Positions 51,925 to 60,445 of a stretch of DNA of 64,000 nt are shown piece after piece. Made by a program: the position numbers and the translations under genes. Source of the DNA: JBCBWG01 sp038523925 (lineage in GTDB: Bacteria > Pseudomonadota > Alphaproteobacteria > Rhizobiales > Hyphomicrobiaceae); contig JBCBIY010000003.1 in the NCBI GenBank assembly GCA_038523925.1, positions 1-64,000 of the forward strand, in the 5' to 3' direction. The stretch's first letter is position 1, and every line of letters starts with the position of its first letter. The notes beneath the pieces are model-generated. The model did no database searches and was not told the origin of the DNA. It worked only from the letters and a program-made list of their open reading frames with translations.

Positions 51925-52682
51925 GCGATCAACCTTCACGCGCCGAAGTTATGATCGCAGCGATCGTCCCGATGCTCGCGGGTCTCGGTCATGTCGCAGT
52001 TGGCGCCGCCTCACCGATCCCCGCTGCGGCAGCCTTGCTCGCCCGCACGGTGAGCGGCGGCGCGCTCCGCGTCTCCCTCCTCGGAAGCGCTGAGAACAAC
52101 CCCTTCACAGACGGCGGACGCGAGCTCTTCGACTGCGCCGCACAAGGCCGGATCGACGCGTTCTTTCTCTCCGGCGGACAGATCGACGGAAGCGCCAACG
52201 TCAACCTCGTCGGCATTGGCGACTACCCGAACCTGAAGGCGCGTTTCCCCGGTTCATTTGGCTCGGCCTACCTCTATCACCTGATCCCGCGGGTCATCCT
52301 GTTTCGCGAAGAGCACTCGCCGCGCACGCTTGTCGACCGCGTCGACTTCGTCAGTGCAGCGGGCACCTCGCCGGACGGCGTGTATCGCTGCGGCGGCCCG
52401 CATGCGCTCGTGACGGGGCGGGCGGTCTTCCGGTTCGATCAGGCACGCGCTTTATTCGAACTCGCAAGCGTGCACGACGGCGAGACGCGTGAGACCATCA
52501 CAGAGGCAACTGGTTTCGCATTTGAGGCCGCAGCTTCCGTGCCCGTGACGCCGCCACTTGCGCCAGACGCGCGCGCGTTGCTTCGCGGCCCCGTCGCCGA
52601 TGCCGTCGGCGAGATCTATCCAGCCTTTGCAGCGCTGCTCGTCGGCGGGACACCTTCCGGCCGTTCAGCGCCCGCCAGGTAG
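51921..52682 (+). CDS. CoA-transferase family I, subunit B
   Basis: Beta subunit of 253 residues, translationally coupled to subunit A. It carries the SAENNPF stretch near 54-60 where the catalytic Glu of these enzymes usually lies, and FLSGGQIDGSANVNLVGIG plus a PGSFGSAYLYHLIPRVIL region that fit the glutaconate CoA-transferase type. Its 3' end overlaps the convergent thioesterase gene by 67 bases. Substrate unknown. Confidence 0.82.
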   Translation: MSDQPSRAEVMIAAIVPMLAGLGHVAVGAASPIPAAAALLARTVSGGALRVSLLGSAENNPFTDGGRELFDCAAQGRIDAFFLSGGQIDGSANVNLVGIGDYPNLKARFPGSFGSAYLYHLIPRVILFREEHSPRTLVDRVDFVSAAGTSPDGVYRCGGPHALVTGRAVFRFDQARALFELASVHDGETRETITEATGFAFEAAASVPVTPPLAPDARALLRGPVADAVGEIYPAFAALLVGGTPSGRSAPAR

Positions 52683-53086
52683 CGGAACGATGCTTGCGAC
52701 GCCATCAGCAGCGCACCAGCATCATCCACGATCTCGCCGCGGCAGGTCGCGTTGCGTCCATGCGCGCCAACCAGATAGCCGCGCCCGATGAGGACACCGC
52801 CCCGCGAGGCTGCGAGAAACTGGGTCGTCATCGACACCGTGACCGCGCCGCGCCGATTACCCTCGACCGTGCAGAAGGTCGCCGCATGGCCCATCGCCGC
52901 GTCGAGCAACGTCATGTGCACGCCGCCATGGACAATGCCCATGCGGTTCATGTGCTCCGGCCCCAGTTGAATTTGTATCTCGGCGAAGTCCGGCTGCCAG
53001 ACCGTCACGCGATAATCGACAAGCTCGCGAAAGCCGGACATGCGGCCAAGCGGCGGCTCACCTTCGCTGTCTGGCGGGGTCGTCAT
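52616..53086 (-). CDS. PaaI-type thioesterase
   Basis: Hot-dog-fold acyl-CoA thioesterase of 156 residues: MGIVHGGVHMTLLDAAMGHAA carries the HGG motif and the Asp of the PaaI family. It probably releases CoA from aromatic or short-chain acyl-CoA. The 3' end overlaps CoA-transferase subunit B on the other strand by 67 bases. ATG 53086 is the first in-frame start giving a family-like N-terminus. Confidence 0.82.
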   Translation of the reverse strand: MTTPPDSEGEPPLGRMSGFRELVDYRVTVWQPDFAEIQIQLGPEHMNRMGIVHGGVHMTLLDAAMGHAATFCTVEGNRRGAVTVSMTTQFLAASRGGVLIGRGYLVGAHGRNATCRGEIVDDAGALLMASQASFRYLAGAERPEGVPPTSSAAKAG

Positions 53087-53197
53087 GCGCTTCAGTATGC
53101 CTCGGAGTGGCGTGTGTTTGTCGCCGCCTTGTAGGCCAGACCGGCCGCGCGATGCTAGAGAGGCGGGCCATGCCATCTTGCGCCGCCGGAGGCCCAC

Positions 53198-54166
53198 TTG
53201 AGCGCAAACATCGCTACACCCCGCCCCTTCATCTCCGTCGATTGGGGAACATCGTCGCTGCGCGCCTACCGCATCGACGCTGCCGGCGAGATCGCTGATC
53301 GCCGCGAGACGGGCGACGGCATCCTATCGGTCGGCGACGGAGACTTTGCGTCCTGCTTGTTGCGCACGATCGGAAACTGGCTTCAGCCCGATAGTCCGCT
53401 GCCGGTCGTCATGTCCGGGATGATCGGGAGCCGCCAGGGCTGGCGCGAGGTGCCTTACGTCGCCTGCCCCGCCTCACGCGATGACCTTGCGGCCGGGCTT
53501 GTGCATCCGGAGGGACTGCCGGACGGGGCCGGGATCTCGCGTCTGCTGCTCGTTCCAGGGCTGACAGTGACCTCTGCAGTTGGCGTCCCAGACGTGATCC
53601 GCGGCGAGGAATGTCAGATTTTCGGCGCGCTCGATGACCGCGGCGGCGGGTCTTCTATCGGCCTGGCGCGGACGTTCCTCCTGCCCGGCACCCACTCCAA
53701 GTGGGCAACGGCAGACGGGCGCACGATCACTGGCTTTAGAACCTACATGACCGGCGAACTCTTCGCGGCGGCGCTATCCGCGACGATCCTCGGCAAGCTT
53801 GCAGCAGAGCCGGGGCCCTTCCGGTCCGATGACTTCGCACGCGGCGTTGCAGCCGGCGCCTCGCCCGGCGGGTCGGGGGCGCTACTCAACCGTTTGTTCT
53901 CCGGCCGGACACTCGCGCTCTTCGACAAGCTCGAGCCTGCCGGCGTCCGCGACTATCTCTCCGGCATGTTGATCGGCGCTGAAGTCGCTGACGCTGCCGG
54001 CGCGGCCCACGACGACACCGCGCTGCCCATCACGATCATCGCGAGTGACGCGCTCGCCGAGCGCTACGAGCGGGCGCTGACCGAGCTCGGGTACTCCACG
54101 CATCAAGCCGACCCATCGGGTGTTGTGTTCGCGCATGCCGCAATCCTGGCGCACGCCGCGGGCTAG
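53198..54166 (+). CDS. dgoK: 2-Dehydro-3-deoxygalactonokinase
   Basis: Kinase of 322 residues that phosphorylates 2-keto-3-deoxy-galactonate, with the N-terminal SVDWGTSSLRAYRI nucleotide-binding loop, the LPGTHSKWA segment and TGFRTYMTGELFAA, all family-typical. The start is TTG 53198, supported by GGAGG five bases upstream, as no ATG fits. It is followed 78 bases later by the matching aldolase gene dgoA, so the two form the lower D-galactonate route. Confidence 0.9.
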   Translation: MSANIATPRPFISVDWGTSSLRAYRIDAAGEIADRRETGDGILSVGDGDFASCLLRTIGNWLQPDSPLPVVMSGMIGSRQGWREVPYVACPASRDDLAAGLVHPEGLPDGAGISRLLLVPGLTVTSAVGVPDVIRGEECQIFGALDDRGGGSSIGLARTFLLPGTHSKWATADGRTITGFRTYMTGELFAAALSATILGKLAAEPGPFRSDDFARGVAAGASPGGSGALLNRLFSGRTLALFDKLEPAGVRDYLSGMLIGAEVADAAGAAHDDTALPITIIASDALAERYERALTELGYSTHQADPSGVVFAHAAILAHAAG

Positions 54167-54244
54167 GCGATGTCGTTGCCTGCCGCGTGCCGGACTGGCA
54201 TGCAAGGATCCGGGGACGCGCATTGTGAGGAGGCGGAGAGACGC

Positions 54245-54865
54245 ATGGAACTGAGAGACGCGCTGCACGCCTGCCCCATCGTCGCCATCCTCCGCGGTGT
54301 GACGCCGGACACCGTCAGTGAAATCGGCGATGCGCTCTTCGCAGCCGGGATCCGCATCATCGAAGTCCCGCTGAACTCGCCCGATCCGCTCGCTTCAATC
54401 AAAACGCTGGCGGAACGGTTCGAGGGCACCGCGCTGATCGGTGCGGGCACCGTGATGACGCCGGACGATGTCCGCGACGTGCGCGATGCCGGCGGCACGC
54501 TGATCGTCATGCCGCATGCAGACACCGACGTGATCGAAGAGGCGAAGGCGGAAGGTCTCGCATGCCTTCCGGGCGCCGCGACGCCGACCGAAGCCTTCCG
54601 GGCGCTGTCAGCGGGCGCGGACGGCATCAAGATGTTCCCGGGTGAAGCGCTCCCGCCGGCCGTGCTGAAAGCCTGGCGCGCGGTGCTGCCTCCGGGAACG
54701 TTGCTGCTCCCCGTCGGCGGCGTCGATGCGCGGACAATTCACGCGTATGCGGCCGTTGGGGCAGACGGCTATGGCGTCGGCTCGGCTTTGTTCAAACCCG
54801 GGATTACGCCCGCAGATGTCAGCGCCGGGGCGGCGGAGTTGATTTCCGTACTCGGCAAGGCTTGA
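54245..54865 (+). CDS. dgoA: 2-Dehydro-3-deoxy-6-phosphogalactonate aldolase
   Basis: Class I aldolase of 206 residues that splits KDPGal to pyruvate and glyceraldehyde 3-phosphate. The catalytic Glu40 is in RIIEVPL and the Schiff-base Lys129 in DGIKMFPGE; GAGTVMTP and GVGSALFKPG are further family marks. ATG 54245 follows GGAG at six bases; an upstream start at 54170 is not family-like. It is paired with dgoK upstream. No galactonate dehydratase gene is in the window. Confidence 0.92.
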   Translation: MELRDALHACPIVAILRGVTPDTVSEIGDALFAAGIRIIEVPLNSPDPLASIKTLAERFEGTALIGAGTVMTPDDVRDVRDAGGTLIVMPHADTDVIEEAKAEGLACLPGAATPTEAFRALSAGADGIKMFPGEALPPAVLKAWRAVLPPGTLLLPVGGVDARTIHAYAAVGADGYGVGSALFKPGITPADVSAGAAELISVLGKA

Positions 54866-54924
54866 CCGGGCGGCGCGGCGGACCGACCTTGCCGCCGACC
54901 TCCGCTCTTGAAAGCCTCCACATC

Positions 54925-56391
54925 GTGTCTGACCCCACCCAACCCTGCGACCTGACCGCGGGAGAAGCCCGCCGCCTGATCGGCCTCAAGCGGCTCTCGC
55001 CGAAGGAACTTCTGAAGAGCTGCCTGGACCGGATCGGGGCCGTTAATCCCGCGGTCAACGCCGTCGTCGCGATGGACGAGACAGCCGCTTACCGCGAGGC
55101 GGAAATCGCGGAAGAGGCGGTCGCGCTTGGCGAGGGCCTCGGACTGCTGCACGGGCTGCCGCTCGGCATTAAGGACCTGCAGACGACCGGCGGGCTCACG
55201 ACGACGTACGGCTCGCTGATCTATAAGGACAACGTTCCGGATCAGGACGAAGATTCGGTTGCAAACCTCCGCGATCACGGCGGCATCGTGCTCGCCAAGA
55301 CCAACACGCCCGAGTTCGGCGCGGGCGCCAACACACGCAACCGCGTCTACGGCGCGACGGGCAACCCGTTCGATCCTGTGAAGACGTGCGGCGGGTCGTC
55401 CGGCGGATCGGCCGTGGCGCTTGCAACCAACATGATGCCGCTTGCGACCGGCTCGGACTATGGCGGCAGCCTGCGCACGCCGGCAGCGTTCTGCGGCATT
55501 GTCGGCTACCGGCCATCGCCCGGGCTCGTGCCGGGCGCCGAGCGTGTCGTGGCCACGACGCCGTTCTCGGTGCACGGGCCAATGGCGCGCACGGTCGGCG
55601 ACTTGCACCTCCTGCTGCGCGCGCAGCTCGACTTCGACAAGCGCGACCCATTCTCCAGCGATGATGCGTTTGCGGTGCCTGAAGCGAATGTGCTGCCGGA
55701 TTTGCGGAGCCTGCGCGTTGCAATCTCACCGGACCTCGGAACGGCGCCGGTCGATGCCGGCATCTGCAAGACGTTTCTCGAGCGGATGGAAACCTTCAGC
55801 GATGTGTTCGGCGCCGCTGACGAGACCGCGCCTGATTTCGCAGGCGTGCACGATGTCTTCGAGACACTGCGCGGGATCAACTTCGTCGCCGCGCACCACG
55901 ACCGCCTTGTCGAACATCGCGACCTGCTTGGGCCGAACGTGATCGACAACACCGAGCGCGGGCTGAAGTACACCGCTGCCGATGTCGCCAAAGCAATGCG
56001 CGAGCAGACTGGCATCTATCACCGGTTCATAAGCTTCTTCGACACCTACGACATCCTGATTGCGCCGGCCGCTGCTGTCTCACCGTTCCCGTTTAGCGAA
56101 CTCGCAGTTACTGAGATCAACGGCGAGACGATGCCAACCTACATGCGTTGGCTGGCGCTCACCTACGCGCCGACGACCGCGCTTGCTTGCGCGGCTGTGC
56201 TGCCGTGCGGCGTTGATCAGCATGGCCTGCCGTTCGGCATTCAGATCATCGGGCCGAACGGTGCCGACGCGCAGATCCTCGCCGTCGCCGAAGCCATTGA
56301 GCAGGTGCTGCAATCGCAGGAGACGACGCGCCGTCCGCTCCCGGATCTCGAAGCGTTGAAGGCAGCCCCAGCACTTCCGACAACGGGTTAA
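54925..56391 (+). CDS. Amidase (amidase signature family)
   Basis: Amide hydrolase of 488 residues with the complete Ser-Ser-Lys triad region: Lys in PLGIKDLQTTGG and the Ser-rich stretch GGSSGGSAVALATN, then GSDYGGSLRTPAAFCG. The substrate is unknown. It lies 60 bases after dgoA. A nitrile hydratase/thiocyanate hydrolase-type operon lies 2.7 kb downstream, but genes between are unrelated, so a nitrile-to-acid pathway is only possible. The start is either GTG 54925 or an earlier TTG at 54862 overlapping dgoA. Confidence 0.88.
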   Translation: MSDPTQPCDLTAGEARRLIGLKRLSPKELLKSCLDRIGAVNPAVNAVVAMDETAAYREAEIAEEAVALGEGLGLLHGLPLGIKDLQTTGGLTTTYGSLIYKDNVPDQDEDSVANLRDHGGIVLAKTNTPEFGAGANTRNRVYGATGNPFDPVKTCGGSSGGSAVALATNMMPLATGSDYGGSLRTPAAFCGIVGYRPSPGLVPGAERVVATTPFSVHGPMARTVGDLHLLLRAQLDFDKRDPFSSDDAFAVPEANVLPDLRSLRVAISPDLGTAPVDAGICKTFLERMETFSDVFGAADETAPDFAGVHDVFETLRGINFVAAHHDRLVEHRDLLGPNVIDNTERGLKYTAADVAKAMREQTGIYHRFISFFDTYDILIAPAAAVSPFPFSELAVTEINGETMPTYMRWLALTYAPTTALACAAVLPCGVDQHGLPFGIQIIGPNGADAQILAVAEAIEQVLQSQETTRRPLPDLEALKAAPALPTTG

Positions 56392-56401
56392 GCTTTGCGG
56401 T

Positions 56402-57637
56402 CTACTCAGCCGCCGCGGCGGATGCTGCACGCCGCTGGCTCATCTGCAGTGTCATCGCGGCGGCAAACACGATCAGCATCAGCGGGATGGCGGCTGCGTT
56501 AATCACCGCCCACCCGACGTTTGCCTGCAGGACGCCTGACAGCCCCGCCGCAATCGCCGTCGTCGCGTAGACCATGAAGTCGTGGCTCGCCTGCACTTTC
56601 GCGCGCTCGGCCACGCGATACGTCGACGTCAGCAGCGTCGACCCGCCAATGAACGTGAAGTTCCAGCCAATCCCGACGAGGATGTTGGCAATCAGGAAGT
56701 TGACGAACTCGATGCCGGACAAATTGATGATCGCGCAGAGGAGCTGCACGGCAGCCCCGGTCGCGATGATCGGCAGCACACCGAACCGTCGGATCAGATG
56801 TCCGGTAAAGAACGACGGCAGAAACATCGCGACGACGTGTGCCTGAATGACCGTCGCGCTGTCGCCGAAGCCAAACCCGCAGGCAAGCATCGCAAGCGGC
56901 GTGGCCGACATGACAAGCGTCATCACGCCATAACCGAACATCGACGACGTCAGCGCGACGATGTAAGCGGGCTGCCTGATGATCTCGCGCATGGGCCGTT
57001 GCGGGCCTGAAACATCCTCGGGCTTGGGGCGCGGGATGCGGAGCCCCTGCACGAGCCCGATCATGACGAGCGCGTAGACGGTCATCATCGCGTAGACGCC
57101 GGCAAACAGCATCGGATGAAACCAGTCGAGCGCGTACTTGGCCGTCTGCGGTCCGACAATTCCAGCCAACACGCCACCCGCCATGACGAGTGAGATCGCC
57201 GTCCCCTTGAAGCTGTCATCGGCCATGTCGGCTGCGGCAAACCTGAAGTACCAGGCAAACCCGCCGTACATGCCCTGAAGCAATCCGCCGAGGCAGAGCA
57301 GCTCAAACGATTGGTGATAAATGCCCGCAAACGAGACGACGCCAGACAGCGCGCCGAGCAGGCCGCCGACCGTGAACCCGACCCGCCGACCATAGCGGCC
57401 CATCATCAGTGACGCAGGCACCGTTGCGCCCATGAGCCCGACGTGGACCAACACGATCGGCAGCGTCGCAAGCGATTTGTCGAGACCGAGCAGCCCGTGC
57501 GCGGCGAGCGGCGTCGTCGCAATCGCCATCGTCTGGATGCACATGAAGCACGCCTGCGCGAGCGCAAGCACGCCGACGTTGCGGCGCACCGGGTCCGTGA
57601 TCCAGTTCGAAAGCGAGGCCATCAAGCGGGGGGCCAT
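56402..57637 (-). CDS. MFS transporter
   Basis: A 12-span carrier of about 411 residues, with the MFS motif A region (MMGRYGRRVGFTVGG) after span 2. The N-terminal soluble leader is short. Substrate unknown. It converges with the amidase gene 10 bases after that stop and diverges from the potassium-channel gene. Confidence 0.85.
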   Translation of the reverse strand: MAPRLMASLSNWITDPVRRNVGVLALAQACFMCIQTMAIATTPLAAHGLLGLDKSLATLPIVLVHVGLMGATVPASLMMGRYGRRVGFTVGGLLGALSGVVSFAGIYHQSFELLCLGGLLQGMYGGFAWYFRFAAADMADDSFKGTAISLVMAGGVLAGIVGPQTAKYALDWFHPMLFAGVYAMMTVYALVMIGLVQGLRIPRPKPEDVSGPQRPMREIIRQPAYIVALTSSMFGYGVMTLVMSATPLAMLACGFGFGDSATVIQAHVVAMFLPSFFTGHLIRRFGVLPIIATGAAVQLLCAIINLSGIEFVNFLIANILVGIGWNFTFIGGSTLLTSTYRVAERAKVQASHDFMVYATTAIAAGLSGVLQANVGWAVINAAAIPLMLIVFAAAMTLQMSQRRAASAAAAE

Positions 57638-57721
57638 TCTGTCGCCCGCCGGTCAACATGCCGGACGAGGTCGGTTCGAAATTCTGCGGATCGGCTGTAT
57701 AGCACGCGCTCGAATGTGTGA

Positions 57722-58984
57722 ATGCCCGTACCGGCGCAGAGCTGGTGCGCGCGCCTCGCAATCACTCCTTTGGCTGACGACGAGGGCCAAGACGTGCTCG
57801 ACCGCTCCGTGACGACGACCGACGGGACGCAAGTGCCGCTGCGACGCCGGGTCTACGAAATCATTGAGATCGGCCGCGGCGTTGATCGCACGAGCGCGAT
57901 CTTCGATGCCGTGATCATCACGTTGATCATCTTGAACGTCGTCGCCTTCGCGCTTGAGACCGTCCCCTCCATCGAGGCGCGCTACGGAGACGCGCTCTAC
58001 GCGTTTGAAATCCTCTCTGTCATCGTCTTCACGATCGAATATGCGTTGCGCATATGGTCCGCAGTCGAGGTGCCGTTCCTCCAGCGCATGCCGGCCTGGG
58101 AAGCGCGGGTCCGGTTCGCAGCGCGGCCGTACCTGATCATCGACCTGCTCGCGATCCTGCCGTTCTACCTGAGCTTCCTCTTCCCCGTGGACCTGCGCGT
58201 CCTGCGCGTACTCCGGCTTCTCCGCTTCCTCAAGCTGTCGCGCTATTCGCCCGCAATGCACACGCTGATCCGCGTGCTCTACGCCGAGCGGCGTTCGCTG
58301 ATGGGCGCGGGCATGTTGCTCATCACGGCCGTCCTGTTTGCCGCGACCGGCATGTACTATCTCGAGCAGCACGCCCAACCGGACAAGTTCGGCAGCCTGC
58401 CACTCTCGATGTACTGGGCCGTCACCACGCTTACGACCGTCGGCTATGGAGACGTCGCGCCGATCACGCCGCTTGGGCAGGTCTTTGCAACACTCACGAT
58501 GGTGCTCGGCCTCTGCATCCTGGCCCTGCCCGTTGCGATCATCTCGACAGGCTTCGCGCAGGAAGTCGGCCGCCATGACTTCGTCGTCACGTGGTCGCTG
58601 ATGGCACGCGTGCCGCTCCTCGCCGAGCTCGATGCCCGGGGTGTGGCCGCGATCATGCCGCTACTGCACGCCCACAACCTGCCCGCAAACATGCCCGTCA
58701 TGACGACCGGCGACAGTGGGTATGCGATGTATTTCGTCGCAAGCGGCGAAGTCGAATATCACGGGCCGGAACGGCTGATCACCTATGGCACCGGCGAGTA
58801 CTTTGGCGTTGTCGCAATGCTCGACGGCAGCGACGTGCGCGGCACGTATCGCACGCGAACGAAATGCAGATTGCTCAAATTGCACCGATCGGACTTTGCG
58901 CAACTGGATCGAGCCAATCCGGAGATCGCCGAGCACATTCGACGGACGGCCGCCGAACGCTTGGCCGAGCGGGAAGACGGCTGA
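57722..58984 (+). CDS. Voltage-gated-type potassium channel with cyclic-nucleotide-binding-like domain
   Basis: Six-span channel of 420 residues, related to MlotiK1 of Mesorhizobium. S4 is Arg-rich (VLRVLRLLRFLKLSRY), the pore helix leads to the K+ filter TVGYGD (near 240), and the C-terminal 130 residues form a CNBD fold. In the phosphate-binding cassette, the usual FGE is FGV (YFGVVAMLDGS), while the following Arg is kept (VRGT). The missing Glu may weaken cyclic nucleotide binding. The segment before S1 is about 60 residues. ATG 57722 is the first start, with no strong Shine-Dalgarno. Confidence 0.87.
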   Translation: MPVPAQSWCARLAITPLADDEGQDVLDRSVTTTDGTQVPLRRRVYEIIEIGRGVDRTSAIFDAVIITLIILNVVAFALETVPSIEARYGDALYAFEILSVIVFTIEYALRIWSAVEVPFLQRMPAWEARVRFAARPYLIIDLLAILPFYLSFLFPVDLRVLRVLRLLRFLKLSRYSPAMHTLIRVLYAERRSLMGAGMLLITAVLFAATGMYYLEQHAQPDKFGSLPLSMYWAVTTLTTVGYGDVAPITPLGQVFATLTMVLGLCILALPVAIISTGFAQEVGRHDFVVTWSLMARVPLLAELDARGVAAIMPLLHAHNLPANMPVMTTGDSGYAMYFVASGEVEYHGPERLITYGTGEYFGVVAMLDGSDVRGTYRTRTKCRLLKLHRSDFAQLDRANPEIAEHIRRTAAERLAEREDG

Positions 58985-59048
58985 ACACTTCCCGATCGTT
59001 GCGCCACGGCGTAGTGTCGGCTGCGTAAAAACCGCGGTGAACACCCCG

Positions 59049-59453
59049 ATGTCAGACAAGCGAACTGAACTCAGAAGCGGCACCGACAGCCACGCCGTCC
59101 ACGATGTCGGTGGGCTCGACTTCGGTCCGATCGATCGCGAGGACCATGACCTTGCGCAATGGGAGCGGCGTGTCGACGCGATGCTGATCCTGCTCGTCAG
59201 CCCGGCCAAGCGCGCGTTTGCAATCGACGCAATGCGCCGCGTGATCGAGGACTACGGAGAGCAGCAGTACGACGCGACGACGTATTACGAGAAGTGGATC
59301 CGGGCGATCCGCAACCTGTGTTTGGAACAAGAGATCTTTTCGCAATCCGAGCTCGACACAGCGCTTGCCCGCGCGAAAGACGCGATGCGCGCAGCCGGCC
59401 GCGAGGTCTCTGATGACGCAGTCCCGGCCGACACATCCGCCGCCGCATCATGA
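59049..59453 (+). CDS. Nitrile hydratase/thiocyanate hydrolase beta-type subunit, N-terminal half
   Basis: A subunit of 134 residues that matches the N-terminal half of the nitrile hydratase beta subunit: HDVGGLDFGP near the start, then WERRVDAMLILL and YDATTYYEKWIRAIRNL. In thiocyanate hydrolase the same region is a separate subunit (ScnB). It ends with an Ala/Ser-rich linker. Its stop overlaps the next start as ATGA (59450-59453), so the two halves of the classical beta chain are made as separate coupled polypeptides. Start ATG 59049 has no clear Shine-Dalgarno; GTG 59037 is possible. Confidence 0.78.
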   Translation: MSDKRTELRSGTDSHAVHDVGGLDFGPIDREDHDLAQWERRVDAMLILLVSPAKRAFAIDAMRRVIEDYGEQQYDATTYYEKWIRAIRNLCLEQEIFSQSELDTALARAKDAMRAAGREVSDDAVPADTSAAAS

Positions 59454-59791
59454 CCGCGCCCACCGACGTGACCAGCCCCTTGCCGCGCTTCGCCGTCGGC
59501 GACCGCGTCCGCGTCGCTGATCGCCCGGCGCACGGACACTGCCGCTCGCCAAAGTATCTGCGCGGACACGACGGCATCATCACCGCCATCCACGGCGACT
59601 TCCGGGACCCGGAACGCCTTGCCTATCACCGGCCCGGCCTCCCGCCGCGGACCCTCTATAAGGTGCGCTTCGCGCCGGCCGACATTTGGGGCGCAGCCGA
59701 GCACGCAGACGACGACCTCGAGGCCGACATTTACGAGCACTGGCTTGCGCCGGCTGGCGACGCGCCGGCTGCGAACGAAGGAGCGACGTGA
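59450..59791 (+). CDS. Nitrile hydratase beta C-terminal/ScnA-type subunit
   Basis: Protein of 113 residues equal to the SH3-like C-terminal domain of nitrile hydratase beta: FAVGDRVRVADRP, YLRGHDGIITAIHGD, TLYKVRFAPADIWG and DIYEHWLAP. In thiocyanate hydrolase the corresponding subunit is ScnA. The start is coupled to the upstream gene (ATGA), and its stop overlaps the next start (TGATG at 59789-59793). A cobalt-insertion chaperone of NHase type also has this fold, so it may double as or be an activator, but its position and length fit a structural subunit. Confidence 0.75.
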   Translation: MTAPTDVTSPLPRFAVGDRVRVADRPAHGHCRSPKYLRGHDGIITAIHGDFRDPERLAYHRPGLPPRTLYKVRFAPADIWGAAEHADDDLEADIYEHWLAPAGDAPAANEGAT

Positions 59792-60426
59792 TGCACGACC
59801 ATCCGCACGACCACGCCCATGACCCGCACGCAGCCCAGGCCGATCACGATGCCGGGCCTGCGACCGCTTACGAAGTCCTCGAAGCCGCTGTCCGCGATCT
59901 CCTATTGTCGAAAGGCGTGCTCACCGCCAACGAGATCCGCGCGCAAATCGACCTGATGGACAGCCGCACGCCTGCGCTCGGCGCGACGGTCGTTGCGAAA
60001 GCCTGGACCGATCCGGATTTTCAAACGCGGCTCATCGAGACACCGCGAGATGCGTTTGCGGAAGCCGGCGTCGACATTGGCTCACTGGCAGAGTTTCGCG
60101 TGATTGCGAACACAGACGACGTCCACAACGTCGTCGTTTGCACGCTCTGCTCGTGTTATCCGAAGATGCTCCTTGGCATTCCGCCCGCCTGGTACAAAAG
60201 CCTTGCGTACCGCTCGCGCGTCGTGCGCGAGCCACGCGCGGTCCTCAGCGAGTTCGGCCTCAAGCTGCCGTCTGACGTGCAAGTCCGCGTTCACGATTCC
60301 ACCGCCGACCTCCGCTATCTCATCCTGCCGCGCAGGCCTGACGCGACTGACGGTTGGGATGCCGACAAGCTCGCATCAATTGTTACCCGCGATTGCATGA
60401 TCGGCACCGCAGTGCCGACTGTTTGA
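59791..60426 (+). CDS. Co-type nitrile hydratase alpha/thiocyanate hydrolase gamma-type subunit
   Basis: Metal-binding catalytic subunit of 211 residues. The claw VCTLCSC has Cys117, Cys120 and Cys122; Thr at the second position marks the cobalt type. The motif continues CYPK, where nitrile hydratases usually have CYPW, and the later stretches (LPSDVQVRVHDS, ATDGW, IVTRDCMIGTAVP) recall thiocyanate hydrolase gamma as I remember it. The N-terminus holds seven His in 19 residues, a likely metal-loading tail. AAGGAG is seven bases from ATG 59791. No P47K-type activator gene is adjacent. Substrate (nitrile or thiocyanate) is unresolved. Confidence 0.85.
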   Translation: MHDHPHDHAHDPHAAQADHDAGPATAYEVLEAAVRDLLLSKGVLTANEIRAQIDLMDSRTPALGATVVAKAWTDPDFQTRLIETPRDAFAEAGVDIGSLAEFRVIANTDDVHNVVVCTLCSCYPKMLLGIPPAWYKSLAYRSRVVREPRAVLSEFGLKLPSDVQVRVHDSTADLRYLILPRRPDATDGWDADKLASIVTRDCMIGTAVPTV

Positions 60427-60445
60427 CCCGACAACGAGTTCGCCT

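Noticed and set aside
57653..58576. Minus-strand frame over the potassium channel gene
   Set aside because: Charged low-complexity shadow of the channel gene, with no ribosome binding site.
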